Of a DNA stretch of 5,315 bases, positions 1-5,315 are shown piece by piece (position 1 is the first letter of the stretch; each line of letters starts with the position of its first letter). A program made the translations under genes and the position numbers. The stretch is from Pseudomonadota bacterium. Lineage in GTDB: Bacteria > Pseudomonadota > Gammaproteobacteria > Steroidobacterales > Woeseiaceae. The stretch covers positions 1-5,315 of the forward strand of contig JADFKA010000149.1 of NCBI GenBank assembly GCA_022565135.1. Direction: 5' to 3'. The notes beneath the pieces are model-generated. The model searched no databases. It saw only the letters and a program-made list of their open reading frames with translations, and had not been told where the DNA came from.

Positions 1-613
1 CGTTATGGCCGTCCATGTACTTGGTGGTGCTGTGAATCGAGATATCAGCACCGAGCTCGAACGGCAGTTGGTAGTAGGGCGTCAGGAACGTATTGTCGAC
101 GGCGTGCACCGCGCCGGCTTGTTTCGAAATTTCGGAGATCGCGGCGATGTCTGAGCATTTCATGGTCGGATTGGCCGGGGTCTCGGTCAGAATAAGTTGC
201 GTATTGTCACGCACCGCGGCAGCCACATCGTCGGCGTTGGCCGTGTCCGCGAAAGTGAATTCGATGCCAAAGCGATTCAGGATCTTGGTGCAGAGCCGGT
301 ACGTTCCGCCGTAAGCGACGTCCGATACGATCGCGTGATCGCCGGCATTCAGAAACGCGAGCATCACAGCGTGAATGGCGCTCATCCCGGTGCCAAAGCA
401 CGCGCATTCCACGCCGCCTTCGAGATCGGCAAGCTTTAGCTCGAGTGCCTGGACCGTTGGATTGGCGGAACGCGAATAGGAATAGCCCTTGCTCAGGTAC
501 TCGTCGACGGATGGCTGCACGTAGGTCGTGGTTTGGTGGATCGGCGTCAGGATCGCGCCGGTCGTCGGATCCGGCGTGACGCCCGCATGAATTTGCCTGG
601 TTCTGAATCCCAT
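1..613 (-). CDS. metB: Cys/Met-metabolism PLP enzyme, MetB-like cystathionine gamma-synthase or sulfhydrylase (C-terminus cut off by window edge)
   Basis: A fold-type I PLP enzyme that most likely converts an O-acylhomoserine to cystathionine (with cysteine) or to homocysteine (with sulfide), in the cytoplasm. The first 204 residues are visible, roughly half of the family's usual 380-400. Landmarks are Y46 and R48 in YSYSRSANPT (cofactor phosphate contact from the neighbouring subunit), FGTGMSA at 73-79, Y101 in VAYGGTY (stacks on the PLP ring), D173 in AVDNTF (pyridine nitrogen) and K198 in HSTTKYMDGH (Schiff base). From memory these fall at the same residue numbers as in E. coli MetB, which supports the ATG at 613-611. 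An AGGA lies 8 bases upstream (622-625). The gene follows metA by 48 bases on the same strand, which favours a synthetic over a degradative role. The visible half cannot separate cystathionine gamma-synthase from O-succinylhomoserine sulfhydrylase (MetZ) or gamma-lyase. Family assignment is firm; the exact reaction is not. Confidence 0.88.
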   Translation of the reverse strand, partial: MGFRTRQIHAGVTPDPTTGAILTPIHQTTTYVQPSVDEYLSKGYSYSRSANPTVQALELKLADLEGGVECACFGTGMSAIHAVMLAFLNAGDHAIVSDVAYGGTYRLCTKILNRFGIEFTFADTANADDVAAAVRDNTQLILTETPANPTMKCSDIAAISEISKQAGAVHAVDNTFLTPYYQLPFELGADISIHSTTKYMDGHN

Positions 614-661
614 AAATCTTGTCCTGTGTGAGAGCTAATCTGCCGCCTGCAAGACAGCCGA

Positions 662-1729
662 TCATACATGCAAGAGGGGGTTGTTGGGGTCCACGCCGGG
701 CATAAACTGTTCACGTCGATCGAGGTTAGTCAGTTGGTAAACGAGTCCGAGCCAGTTGTTGATGATAGCCTTGCCCGTGTCGCCCCAGGTATTGTCGGCA
801 TGTAATCTGAGTTCGGCTTCCGGAAACTCGAGTTCCGTATCGCCTTTAGCTCTGGCCGCAATCGCCCGTTCGATGTGCGCGGCGGCGATTGTCTCACCTG
901 CCGCCGTTAGATAGTTCTCGGGAATGCGCGGCACGGCCTCTCGCTCTCCATGCAGGTAGAGAAAGACTTCGCGTTTGCATTCTTTCAACAGGCTGATAGC
1001 TGCATATTCAGGATGGCCCTGGAAGTAGATGATGCGAAACTGATCCGGACTGACGGCAAGGTGCACACCGACGTCGTCACTCTCCGCGAGCACGGTTATC
1101 CCGGCAGCCTCGAACTGCTCTCGCGACACGTCGTTGTATCGTGAATGCGGCGCATCGAAGCGCGTGTTGACGTCGCGGAGCAGGGGATGATCGGGTTGGG
1201 TGACCCTGTGGCTGTATACACCCCATTGCTTGCGCGATAAATGCCGGCGGTCGATACCGTGATAGTGCTTGACCAGCGCGTGCGTCGCCAGGCATGAACA
1301 AAATATCGACGCGACGTTGTTCTCCGCCCAGCGAACGATGTTGATGAGCGGCTCCCAGAACGGTTCCTGAACCAATGACGGGGTGATGACGTTGGCGCCG
1401 GTGATTATCAATGCATCCAGCCCCTGTTCGGCGAGTTCCTCGAATTTGAAATAGTGCCGGCGAATATGTTCCTCGGCCTTCTCGCTGCGATTTAATTCAG
1501 GTATCGAGAACGGGTAGACGTAGAATTGCGCGATCGGATTGCTACTGCCGACGAGGCGTATGAATTGTCGTTCGGTCGCGGTCAGGGCGGCGTCGGGCAT
1601 CATGTTCAGGAAACCGATGTGCAGTTCCCGGATGTCCTGCTCGCGGGCCCGATCGAGCGACAATACGACCTGGCCACGGTCACGCAGTACGCCGAAGGTC
1701 GGTAGGTCGTTGTGGGCGACGAGGGGCAT
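662..1729 (-). CDS. metA: MetA-family homoserine O-acyltransferase (divergent)
   Basis: Predicted to transfer a succinyl or acetyl group from CoA to the hydroxyl of homoserine, the committed step of methionine synthesis; cytoplasmic. The 355 residues match the MetA/HTS family in order: GFLNMMPDAALTATERQF (39-56), ALIITGAN (106-113), the nucleophile region IFCSCLATHAL with C146 as the aligned catalytic Cys (142-152), APHSRY (193-198), and FQGHPEY with H239 and E241 (236-242). R253 aligns with the homoserine-binding Arg of E. coli. These positions are the E. coli numbers (C142, H235, E237, R249) plus 4. Two things are odd. The Lys-Lys after the E. coli LNLMP motif is Asp-Ala here, and the acyl-donor selector (E. 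coli Gly111) is Ile115. It is also longer than E. coli MetA (309), mostly through extra sequence around 270-315. The start lies 5 bases after the upstream stop with no clear Shine-Dalgarno, which suggests translational coupling. Succinyl versus acetyl donor is undecided. Confidence 0.88.
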   Translation of the reverse strand: MPLVAHNDLPTFGVLRDRGQVVLSLDRAREQDIRELHIGFLNMMPDAALTATERQFIRLVGSSNPIAQFYVYPFSIPELNRSEKAEEHIRRHYFKFEELAEQGLDALIITGANVITPSLVQEPFWEPLINIVRWAENNVASIFCSCLATHALVKHYHGIDRRHLSRKQWGVYSHRVTQPDHPLLRDVNTRFDAPHSRYNDVSREQFEAAGITVLAESDDVGVHLAVSPDQFRIIYFQGHPEYAAISLLKECKREVFLYLHGEREAVPRIPENYLTAAGETIAAAHIERAIAARAKGDTELEFPEAELRLHADNTWGDTGKAIINNWLGLVYQLTNLDRREQFMPGVDPNNPLLHV

Positions 1730-1734
1730 AGCAG

Positions 1735-2760
1735 TCAGCCAATAAATCCGGTCAATACATTGGAAACGTTTGTGCCGATATCTGCAATAGCGTATCCACC
1801 CTCGAGCACGAATAGCGTTGGCAGACCAAGGCTCGCGATGCGACGACCGACAGTCAGGAAGTCATCATTCGTCAATCGAAACTGGGATATGGGATCCCCT
1901 TCATAAGTGTCGACGCCGAGCGACACGACGACATAGTCTGGTGAATACTCCGCGATCAGTTGTCGGCCTTTGTCGAGGGCAGTGAACCAGCTTGCCGCGC
2001 TGCTCTGCCAGCGTAGCGGAAAATTTGCATTGCAGCCTTCACCCGCGCCAGTGCCACACTCATCAGCGCGGCCGAGAAAGTAGGGGTATTCCTGATCCGG
2101 ATCTCCGTGGATGGATACAAACAGCACATCGTCCCGATCATAGAATATCGACTGTGTACCGTTGCCATGGTGATAATCTACATCGAGTATTACGACTCGC
2201 TTTGCGCCCTGATCCAGCAGGTATTGCGCGGCTATCGCGGCGTTGTTGAGAAAACAATAGCCGCCGTAGTAATCGCTGGCCGCATGATGGCCGGGCGGCC
2301 GGCACAGGGAAAATACGCGCCGCTCACCGCCGCGCAGTTTCGCGGCACCGGTCAGGGCGACGTTCGCCGCGGCAGTAATAGCGCGCCATGTGCCCGCGGT
2401 TATCGGCGTGCCCGCGTCAAACGAGAAATAGGAAAGTTTGCCGTCGATGTGTTGCGGTTCTATCTGGCGCATGCCGCGCACGGCCCAGACCAGGGGCAAA
2501 GTATCACAGTCTCTTCCCTCTGCAGTCCAGAGATCCCAGGCATGCTGCAGAAAATCAACGAAGCGGTCGTCATGTATGCGGCGTACGGGTTCCAGACCGA
2601 AGTCATCAGGCGTAATAATCTCGCCGATCGTTGCTTTTCTAACGGCCTCGAGAACCAGGTCGGCTCGCTCCGGACACTCATAGCACGGCTGCATCTCGCC
2701 ATCGACAAGCTCGAATTTGCCGCTATGCAGTCTATGATCGTCGCTGTAGACGGTAAGCAT
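1735..2760 (-). CDS. aphA: Acetylpolyamine amidohydrolase (histone deacetylase superfamily)
   Basis: A zinc hydrolase that removes the acetyl group from acetylated polyamines such as acetylputrescine or N-acetylspermidine; cytoplasmic, as no signal peptide is seen. Starting at the ATG at 2760-2758 it has 341 residues, which I recall as the length of the Mycoplana ramosa enzyme. The active-site residues then fall at the recalled positions: H158-H159 in CRPPGHHA, zinc ligands D195 and H197 in ILDVDYHHGNGT, zinc ligand D284 in SLGVDTYE, and the transition-state Tyr Y323 in LEGGYAI. The N-terminal motif YSDDHRLHSGKFEL and the insert before the catalytic core (about 81-113) are typical of polyamine rather than acetoin-utilisation members. 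An ATG 13 codons upstream (2799) is possible, but a GGGAGG with 10-base spacing (2771-2776) favours 2760. The gene heads the minus-strand operon and runs into metA. Substrate is inferred from family; other small acetylamines remain possible. Confidence 0.88.
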   Translation of the reverse strand: MLTVYSDDHRLHSGKFELVDGEMQPCYECPERADLVLEAVRKATIGEIITPDDFGLEPVRRIHDDRFVDFLQHAWDLWTAEGRDCDTLPLVWAVRGMRQIEPQHIDGKLSYFSFDAGTPITAGTWRAITAAANVALTGAAKLRGGERRVFSLCRPPGHHAASDYYGGYCFLNNAAIAAQYLLDQGAKRVVILDVDYHHGNGTQSIFYDRDDVLFVSIHGDPDQEYPYFLGRADECGTGAGEGCNANFPLRWQSSAASWFTALDKGRQLIAEYSPDYVVVSLGVDTYEGDPISQFRLTNDDFLTVGRRIASLGLPTLFVLEGGYAIADIGTNVSNVLTGFIG

Positions 2761-2770
2761 GTCAGTCGCG

Positions 2771-2776
2771 CCTCCC
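2771..2776 (-). promoter_or_regulatory. Ribosome binding site deciding the amidohydrolase start
   Basis: GGGAGG on the minus strand, 10 bases before the ATG at 2760. It selects this ATG over the in-frame ATG at 2799, and the shorter product has the expected family length and residue register. Confidence 0.65.
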
Positions 2777-2804
2777 GGGCGAAGGCTCCTTCCCTGCACT
2801 TATA

Positions 2805-2831
2805 TGTATAGAGAGATGTTCGGCGGGTCAA
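2805..2831 (-). promoter_or_regulatory. Candidate promoter of the amidohydrolase-metA-metB operon
   Basis: Read on the minus strand, TTGACC (2831-2826) is followed after 15 bases by TATACA (2810-2805). The -35 matches the sigma-70 consensus at five of six positions and the -10 at four of six. The spacer is shorter than the preferred 17, so activation by a regulator would be plausible. Transcription would begin near 2798, about 38 bases before the start codon. The -35 lies inside the proximal copy of a direct repeat (2822-2832). The 10-base near-palindrome TATATGTATA (2801-2810) overlaps the -10. No other strong candidate was seen in the 111-base gap. Confidence 0.35.
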
Positions 2832-2856
2832 TGTTCTTTATTATTGGCAAGTCAAT
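2822..2856 (+). repeat. 11-base direct repeat pair in the divergent promoter region
   Basis: GGCGGGTCAAT (2822-2832) and GGCAAGTCAAT (2846-2856) agree at 9 of 11 positions and start 24 bases apart. They bracket an AT-rich core. The first copy contains the candidate -35 of the minus-strand operon; the second lies just before the Shine-Dalgarno of the plus-strand aminotransferase. The arrangement would suit a regulator controlling both directions, but no regulator gene lies in the window and chance cannot be excluded for a pair this short. Confidence 0.4.
2839..2844 (+). promoter_or_regulatory. Candidate -10 element for the aminotransferase gene
   Basis: TATTAT matches the sigma-70 -10 consensus at five of six positions and would start transcription around 2851, giving a leader of about 20 bases that includes the AAGGAG at 2860-2865. 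No convincing -35 is found 16-18 bases upstream, so this is weak evidence. Confidence 0.25.
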
Positions 2857-2871
2857 CTTAAGGAGTGGAAA

Positions 2872-4158
2872 ATGGCATCGAATTTTGAAAATCTGCTGAC
2901 AAGACGGCAGGAGCTGCTTGGTACGACATACCAGTTATTTTACGATGACCCGGTGCACATCGTGCGCGGTGAGGGCGTATGGCTTTACGATGCCAGCGGC
3001 CGCAAGTACCTCGACATGTACAACAACGTGCCGCACGTTGGTCATTGCCATCCGCATGTCGTGGATGCGATTTGCGAACAGGCACGAACACTGAATACGC
3101 ACACGCGCTACCTGCACGAGAACATCCTCAATTACGCTGAGCGACTGGTAGATAAGTTTCCTGCAGCTCTCGATACAACAATGTTCTGTTGCACGGGCAG
3201 CGAAGCGAGTGAGTTGGCATTGCGAATTGCAAGGACAGCTACCGGCGGAACCGGAGTGATCGTCACCGACTTCGCTTACCACGGAAATTCTCAGGCTTGC
3301 GACGACATCGACTCGGAGGAAAACCCGCTCGACGCACTTCCTGACCATGTGGCAACGGTACCGACACCCGATTGCTACCGCGGCGAGCATCGTGGTGAAG
3401 ACGCCGGCGAGCGATACGCCGAATACATTCGCGATGCCCTGGAGTTGCTTGATTCCCGCGGCATAAAACCGGCCGCCTTTTTTGTCGACACAATCATGTC
3501 CAGTGGCGGAGTCATGGTGCCGCCGCCGGCTTACCTGAGCACTGCCGCCGCGATCGTCAGGGAAGCAGGTGCGTTGTTCATTGCGGACGAGGTACAGCCT
3601 GGGTTCGGCCGCACCGGCAAGCATTTCTGGGGCTTTGAGGTCGATGATTTTGTCCCTGACATCGTTACACTGGGCAAGCCAATGGGCAACGGCCACCCGA
3701 TAGCTGGCGTGGTTGTCCAGCGCGAGCTGGTCGCGGGGCTCGCGAAGTCGAGTGGATATTTCAATACATTTGGCGGCAACCCCGTTTCCTGTGCGGCGGC
3801 CAGCGCCGTTCTCGATGTGATCGAGGACGAGGGCCTGCAGCAGAATGCGCTGGAGGTTGGCCAGCATTTGGTGGACGGTCTGTGGAAGCTCGCCGAAAAA
3901 CACGAGTGCATCGGTGACGTTCGGGGCACGGGCTTGTTTCTAGGGCTTGAACTCGTATCCGACCGTGAGCGGCGAACACCTGCTATCGAGCTGACGTCGA
4001 TGGTTGTGAACGACTTGCGCAATCGAGGTGTCCTGACGGGAACGACTGGTACGCACGACAATCTTGTGAAATTACGCTCGCCAATGGTGTTGAGTAGAGA
4101 TGACGCTGACTACATGCTGGGAATTCTTGATGAATCACTGGGGCACCTGACCCTATAG
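2872..4158 (+). CDS. Class III PLP-dependent aminotransferase, AGXT2L / ethanolamine-phosphate phospho-lyase-like
   Basis: A cytoplasmic fold-type I PLP enzyme, 428 residues and full length for the class. Visible landmarks: NNVPHVGHCHP (51-61), the phosphate-binding TGSEASELALR (108-118), Y136-H137 in FAYHGN, D239 and Q242 in FIADEVQPGFGRTG, the Schiff-base lysine K269 in TLGKPMGNGHPIAG, T299 in FNTFGGNP, and R402 in KLRSPMV. The stretches DFVPDIVTLGKPMGNGHP and FNTFGGNPVSCA closely resemble the human AGXT2L group (ethanolamine-phosphate and phosphohydroxylysine phospho-lyases) as I remember it. Bacterial relatives include true omega-aminotransferases, so the substrate is open. The start is well supported by AAGGAG at 2860-2865, six bases before the ATG. 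The gene is divergent from the acetylpolyamine amidohydrolase across 111 bases, so an amine released by that enzyme is a reasonable but unproven substrate. No terminator with a T-run follows. Confidence 0.87.
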   Translation: MASNFENLLTRRQELLGTTYQLFYDDPVHIVRGEGVWLYDASGRKYLDMYNNVPHVGHCHPHVVDAICEQARTLNTHTRYLHENILNYAERLVDKFPAALDTTMFCCTGSEASELALRIARTATGGTGVIVTDFAYHGNSQACDDIDSEENPLDALPDHVATVPTPDCYRGEHRGEDAGERYAEYIRDALELLDSRGIKPAAFFVDTIMSSGGVMVPPPAYLSTAAAIVREAGALFIADEVQPGFGRTGKHFWGFEVDDFVPDIVTLGKPMGNGHPIAGVVVQRELVAGLAKSSGYFNTFGGNPVSCAAASAVLDVIEDEGLQQNALEVGQHLVDGLWKLAEKHECIGDVRGTGLFLGLELVSDRERRTPAIELTSMVVNDLRNRGVLTGTTGTHDNLVKLRSPMVLSRDDADYMLGILDESLGHLTL

Positions 4159-4184
4159 GCTGGTTGGTTCGATATGTGAGGCCG

Positions 4185-4220
4185 GTCACGGCATGGCGTC
4201 GCTTGTGCGCGTACCGTGAC
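4185..4220. repeat. Inverted repeat after the aminotransferase gene
   Basis: GTCACGG (4185-4191) is matched by CCGTGAC (4214-4220), giving perfect 7-base arms around a 22-base loop. No T-run follows, so it is a poor intrinsic terminator. It could be an operator or a transcript-end structure, or chance. It lies in the 88-base gap before the CigR-like gene (4159-4246), where I see no convincing sigma-70 promoter. Confidence 0.3.
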
Positions 4221-4246
4221 TATTGCTGTGCAGGAAGGTGATAACG

Positions 4247-4636
4247 ATGGGAAAGCAATTGTTTGCTATAGCGGTTCTGGTGACAGCGGCGGTTTTTGGC
4301 GGCGCCTCGACATCGGCTGGTGAAATCGGTATCGGCGTCGTCTTCAGCGACGGCGAGATATCAGTTATTCGCGCCTATTATCGGGACCATACGGCACGGC
4401 CTGCGGCCAAGGGCAAACGCGGTAAATCTCTGCCACCGGGTATCCTGAAGAATTTTCAGCGCGGCAAACCTCTGCCGCCAGGCATTGCCAAGCAAGTTCT
4501 TCCCACAGGACTTATTGATCTGCTGCCTCGGGCGCCGCAAGGCTATGAGCGCATAGAAGTTGCCGGTAAGGTACTGCTCGTCGAGATTGCGACTCACATC
4601 ATTCACGATGTCCTTGAGGACCTGATCCTCAACTGA
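4247..4636 (+). CDS. Small secreted CigR-like protein
   Basis: A 129-residue protein predicted to be exported. The N-terminus has Lys3, a hydrophobic stretch (about 5-19) and a small-residue cleavage site near STSA-GE (after residue 24). The mature part contains basic residues followed by a tandem motif GKSLPPGILK (59-68) and GKPLPPGIAK (73-82), with a period of 14 residues. It ends with LPRAPQGYERIEVAGKVLLVEIATHIIHDVL (93-123). This LPPGI repeat with a GYE...LLVxIAT tail is the pattern I associate with the CigR family, named after a Salmonella anti-virulence protein; the biochemical role is unknown. The start is the ATG at 4247, chosen for AGGAAGG at 4232-4238 (8-base spacing). A TTG at 4223 would add eight residues ahead of the signal peptide and is less likely. 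It lies 88 bases after the aminotransferase and 36 before the sulfotransferase, with no evident functional tie to either. Confidence 0.75.
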   Translation: MGKQLFAIAVLVTAAVFGGASTSAGEIGIGVVFSDGEISVIRAYYRDHTARPAAKGKRGKSLPPGILKNFQRGKPLPPGIAKQVLPTGLIDLLPRAPQGYERIEVAGKVLLVEIATHIIHDVLEDLILN

Positions 4637-4654
4637 TCGGACGTCTTGCAGCAC

Positions 4655-4672
4655 GTCGGGTAGAATCCCGAC
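4655..4672 (+). promoter_or_regulatory. Perfect hairpin abutting the sulfotransferase start codon
   Basis: GTCGGG (4655-4660) and CCCGAC (4667-4672) form perfect 6-base arms around the loop TAGAAT, and the next base is the A of the ATG at 4673. In RNA the stem would occupy the whole ribosome-binding region, where no good Shine-Dalgarno is visible. In DNA the loop TAGAAT matches a sigma-70 -10 at five of six positions and is placed so that transcription could begin at or near the ATG, which would give a leaderless mRNA. No -35 supports this. No T-run follows, so it is not a standard terminator. Confidence 0.4.
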
Positions 4673-5315
4673 ATGTTCAAGCACCTGCACATTGTCGCCT
4701 GTTCACCGCGCAGCGGTACGACATTACTGCATGAGGCGATGGTGACGTGTTTTCGGGTCGACAAGCATTACGATCATGAGGTTCGCTTTAACCTGGTGTC
4801 TGCCGATAACAACGATTTGCTCATCACCAAGCGGCCTAAAGACACAATGTACATGCCAGCGGTTATCGATGCGGATCCAGAACTCTATGTAATTTACGTG
4901 TTACGCGACCCGCGTGATGTGATTGTCAGTCGTCACGGTAAAGACCGGAGCATGTATTACTCCAATATTCGGCTTTGGCGCGAAATGCATAATTTCGCAA
5001 AGTCGATGGTTGGCAATAAGCGGTTCCTGCAGGTCAGGTACGAGGACTTTGTGACCAGTCCGGACACGATTCAGGACAAGATTGCGGCAAAGTTTCCGTG
5101 GCTCGAGAAGCTGCATGACTTTTCCAGCTACCAAGAGCATGCGCAGGCGTCTGAAAAATCCATTACGGCCATGCACAGCGTCCGGCCCATAGCGCCGACG
5201 AGCGTCGGTATCTGGCAGCAGCACCGCGGCCGAATCAAAGGTCAGCAGATGATCCACGGATCGCTGACGCCGCAGTTGATTGAGTGTGGCTATGAGTCAT
5301 CGGATGCATGGGAGC
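4673..5315 (+). CDS. Sulfotransferase family protein (C-terminus cut off by window edge)
   Basis: Predicted to transfer a sulfuryl group from PAPS to a hydroxyl or amine acceptor; the acceptor is unknown. The first 214 residues are visible and the frame stays open to the edge. Near the N-terminus, ACSPRSGTTLL (9-19) is the 5'-phosphosulfate-binding loop. The segment YVLRDPRDVIVSRH (75-88), with R78 and S86, is the 3'-phosphate-binding motif. A later RYEDF motif (about 123-127) is also usual in this family. There is no signal peptide, so a cytoplasmic enzyme is likely. The start is constrained: an in-frame TAG lies at 4661-4663 and the PAPS loop begins at residue 11, so ATG 4673 is the only sensible choice even though its ribosome site is weak. 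The acceptor could be a lipid, glycan or small metabolite; nothing nearby decides this. Confidence 0.85.
   Translation, partial: MFKHLHIVACSPRSGTTLLHEAMVTCFRVDKHYDHEVRFNLVSADNNDLLITKRPKDTMYMPAVIDADPELYVIYVLRDPRDVIVSRHGKDRSMYYSNIRLWREMHNFAKSMVGNKRFLQVRYEDFVTSPDTIQDKIAAKFPWLEKLHDFSSYQEHAQASEKSITAMHSVRPIAPTSVGIWQQHRGRIKGQQMIHGSLTPQLIECGYESSDAWE

Noticed and set aside
614..661. A riboswitch or attenuator between metA and metB
   Set aside because: The gap is only 48 bases, and I could not find a stable inverted repeat or a SAM-riboswitch-like layout.
207..665. A 152-codon minus-strand open frame overlapping metB
   Set aside because: It is in another frame of the same strand as the well-supported metB-like gene, and its Arg-rich translation is typical of a shadow.
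2107..2811. A 234-codon open frame on the plus strand opposite the amidohydrolase
   Set aside because: It is antisense to a gene with an intact HDAC-type active site. Its translation is rich in Arg and Ala without any family motif.
2935..3903. A 322-codon open frame on the minus strand inside the aminotransferase gene
   Set aside because: It is fully antisense to a gene with clear class III motifs, shows no recognisable domain, and its length follows from the biased codon use of the real gene.
4185..4220. Intrinsic terminator for the aminotransferase gene
   Set aside because: The arms are perfect, but the loop is 22 bases and no T-run follows, so it is kept only as an inverted repeat.
4223..4246. 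An earlier TTG start for the CigR-like gene
   Set aside because: The ATG at 4247 has a strong ribosome site at 8-base spacing, and that site itself would lie inside the coding sequence if TTG were used.
4361..4690. A 109-codon minus-strand open frame opposite the CigR-like gene
   Set aside because: The composition looks less biased than other shadows, but there is no ribosome site worth naming, no known motif, and it overlaps the better-supported CigR-like gene and the sulfotransferase start.
4901..5257. A 118-codon minus-strand open frame at the right end
   Set aside because: It is antisense to the sulfotransferase, whose PAPS-binding motifs and continuous frame are convincing.

Overview
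The window holds six protein genes in two divergent blocks and reads as ordinary, moderately GC-rich proteobacterial chromosome. Dense packing, Shine-Dalgarno sequences, an acetylpolyamine amidohydrolase very close in layout to the Mycoplana enzyme, and a CigR-type secreted protein all suggest a proteobacterium, perhaps an environmental gammaproteobacterium. This placement is an inference; there is no rRNA or other marker gene. I see no tRNA, rRNA, transposase, CRISPR array or plasmid function.

Minus-strand block (about 2760 down to 1): an acetylpolyamine amidohydrolase of the histone deacetylase superfamily (2760-1735), a divergent MetA-family homoserine O-acyltransferase (1729-662) and a MetB-family PLP enzyme (613 to the left edge, truncated). 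The first two genes are separated by only 5 bases and are probably translationally coupled. The second pair is separated by 48 bases. MetA activates homoserine and MetB exchanges the acyl group for a sulfur nucleophile, so the last two genes make the entry into methionine synthesis. The polyamine deacetylase at the head of this operon is the unexpected partner.

A 111-base divergent intergenic region (2761-2871) carries promoter-like elements for both directions and an 11-base direct repeat with a 24-base period.

Plus-strand block (2872 to the right edge): a class III aminotransferase resembling the ethanolamine-phosphate phospho-lyase (AGXT2L) group (2872-4158), a small secreted protein of the CigR type (4247-4636), and the first 214 residues of a PAPS-dependent sulfotransferase (4673 to the edge). 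A perfect 6-bp-arm hairpin sits directly against the sulfotransferase start codon.

Working together (inference): methionine feeds S-adenosylmethionine, whose decarboxylated form donates the aminopropyl groups of spermidine. Deacetylation of acetylpolyamines and transamination of an amine, placed beside methionine synthesis, could therefore form one polyamine/methionine unit. The sequence shows only the gene arrangement, not the flux. No clearly novel system is demonstrated. The most notable points are the unusual operon, the MetA active-site substitutions, the repeats in the divergent promoter and the hairpin at the sulfotransferase start.
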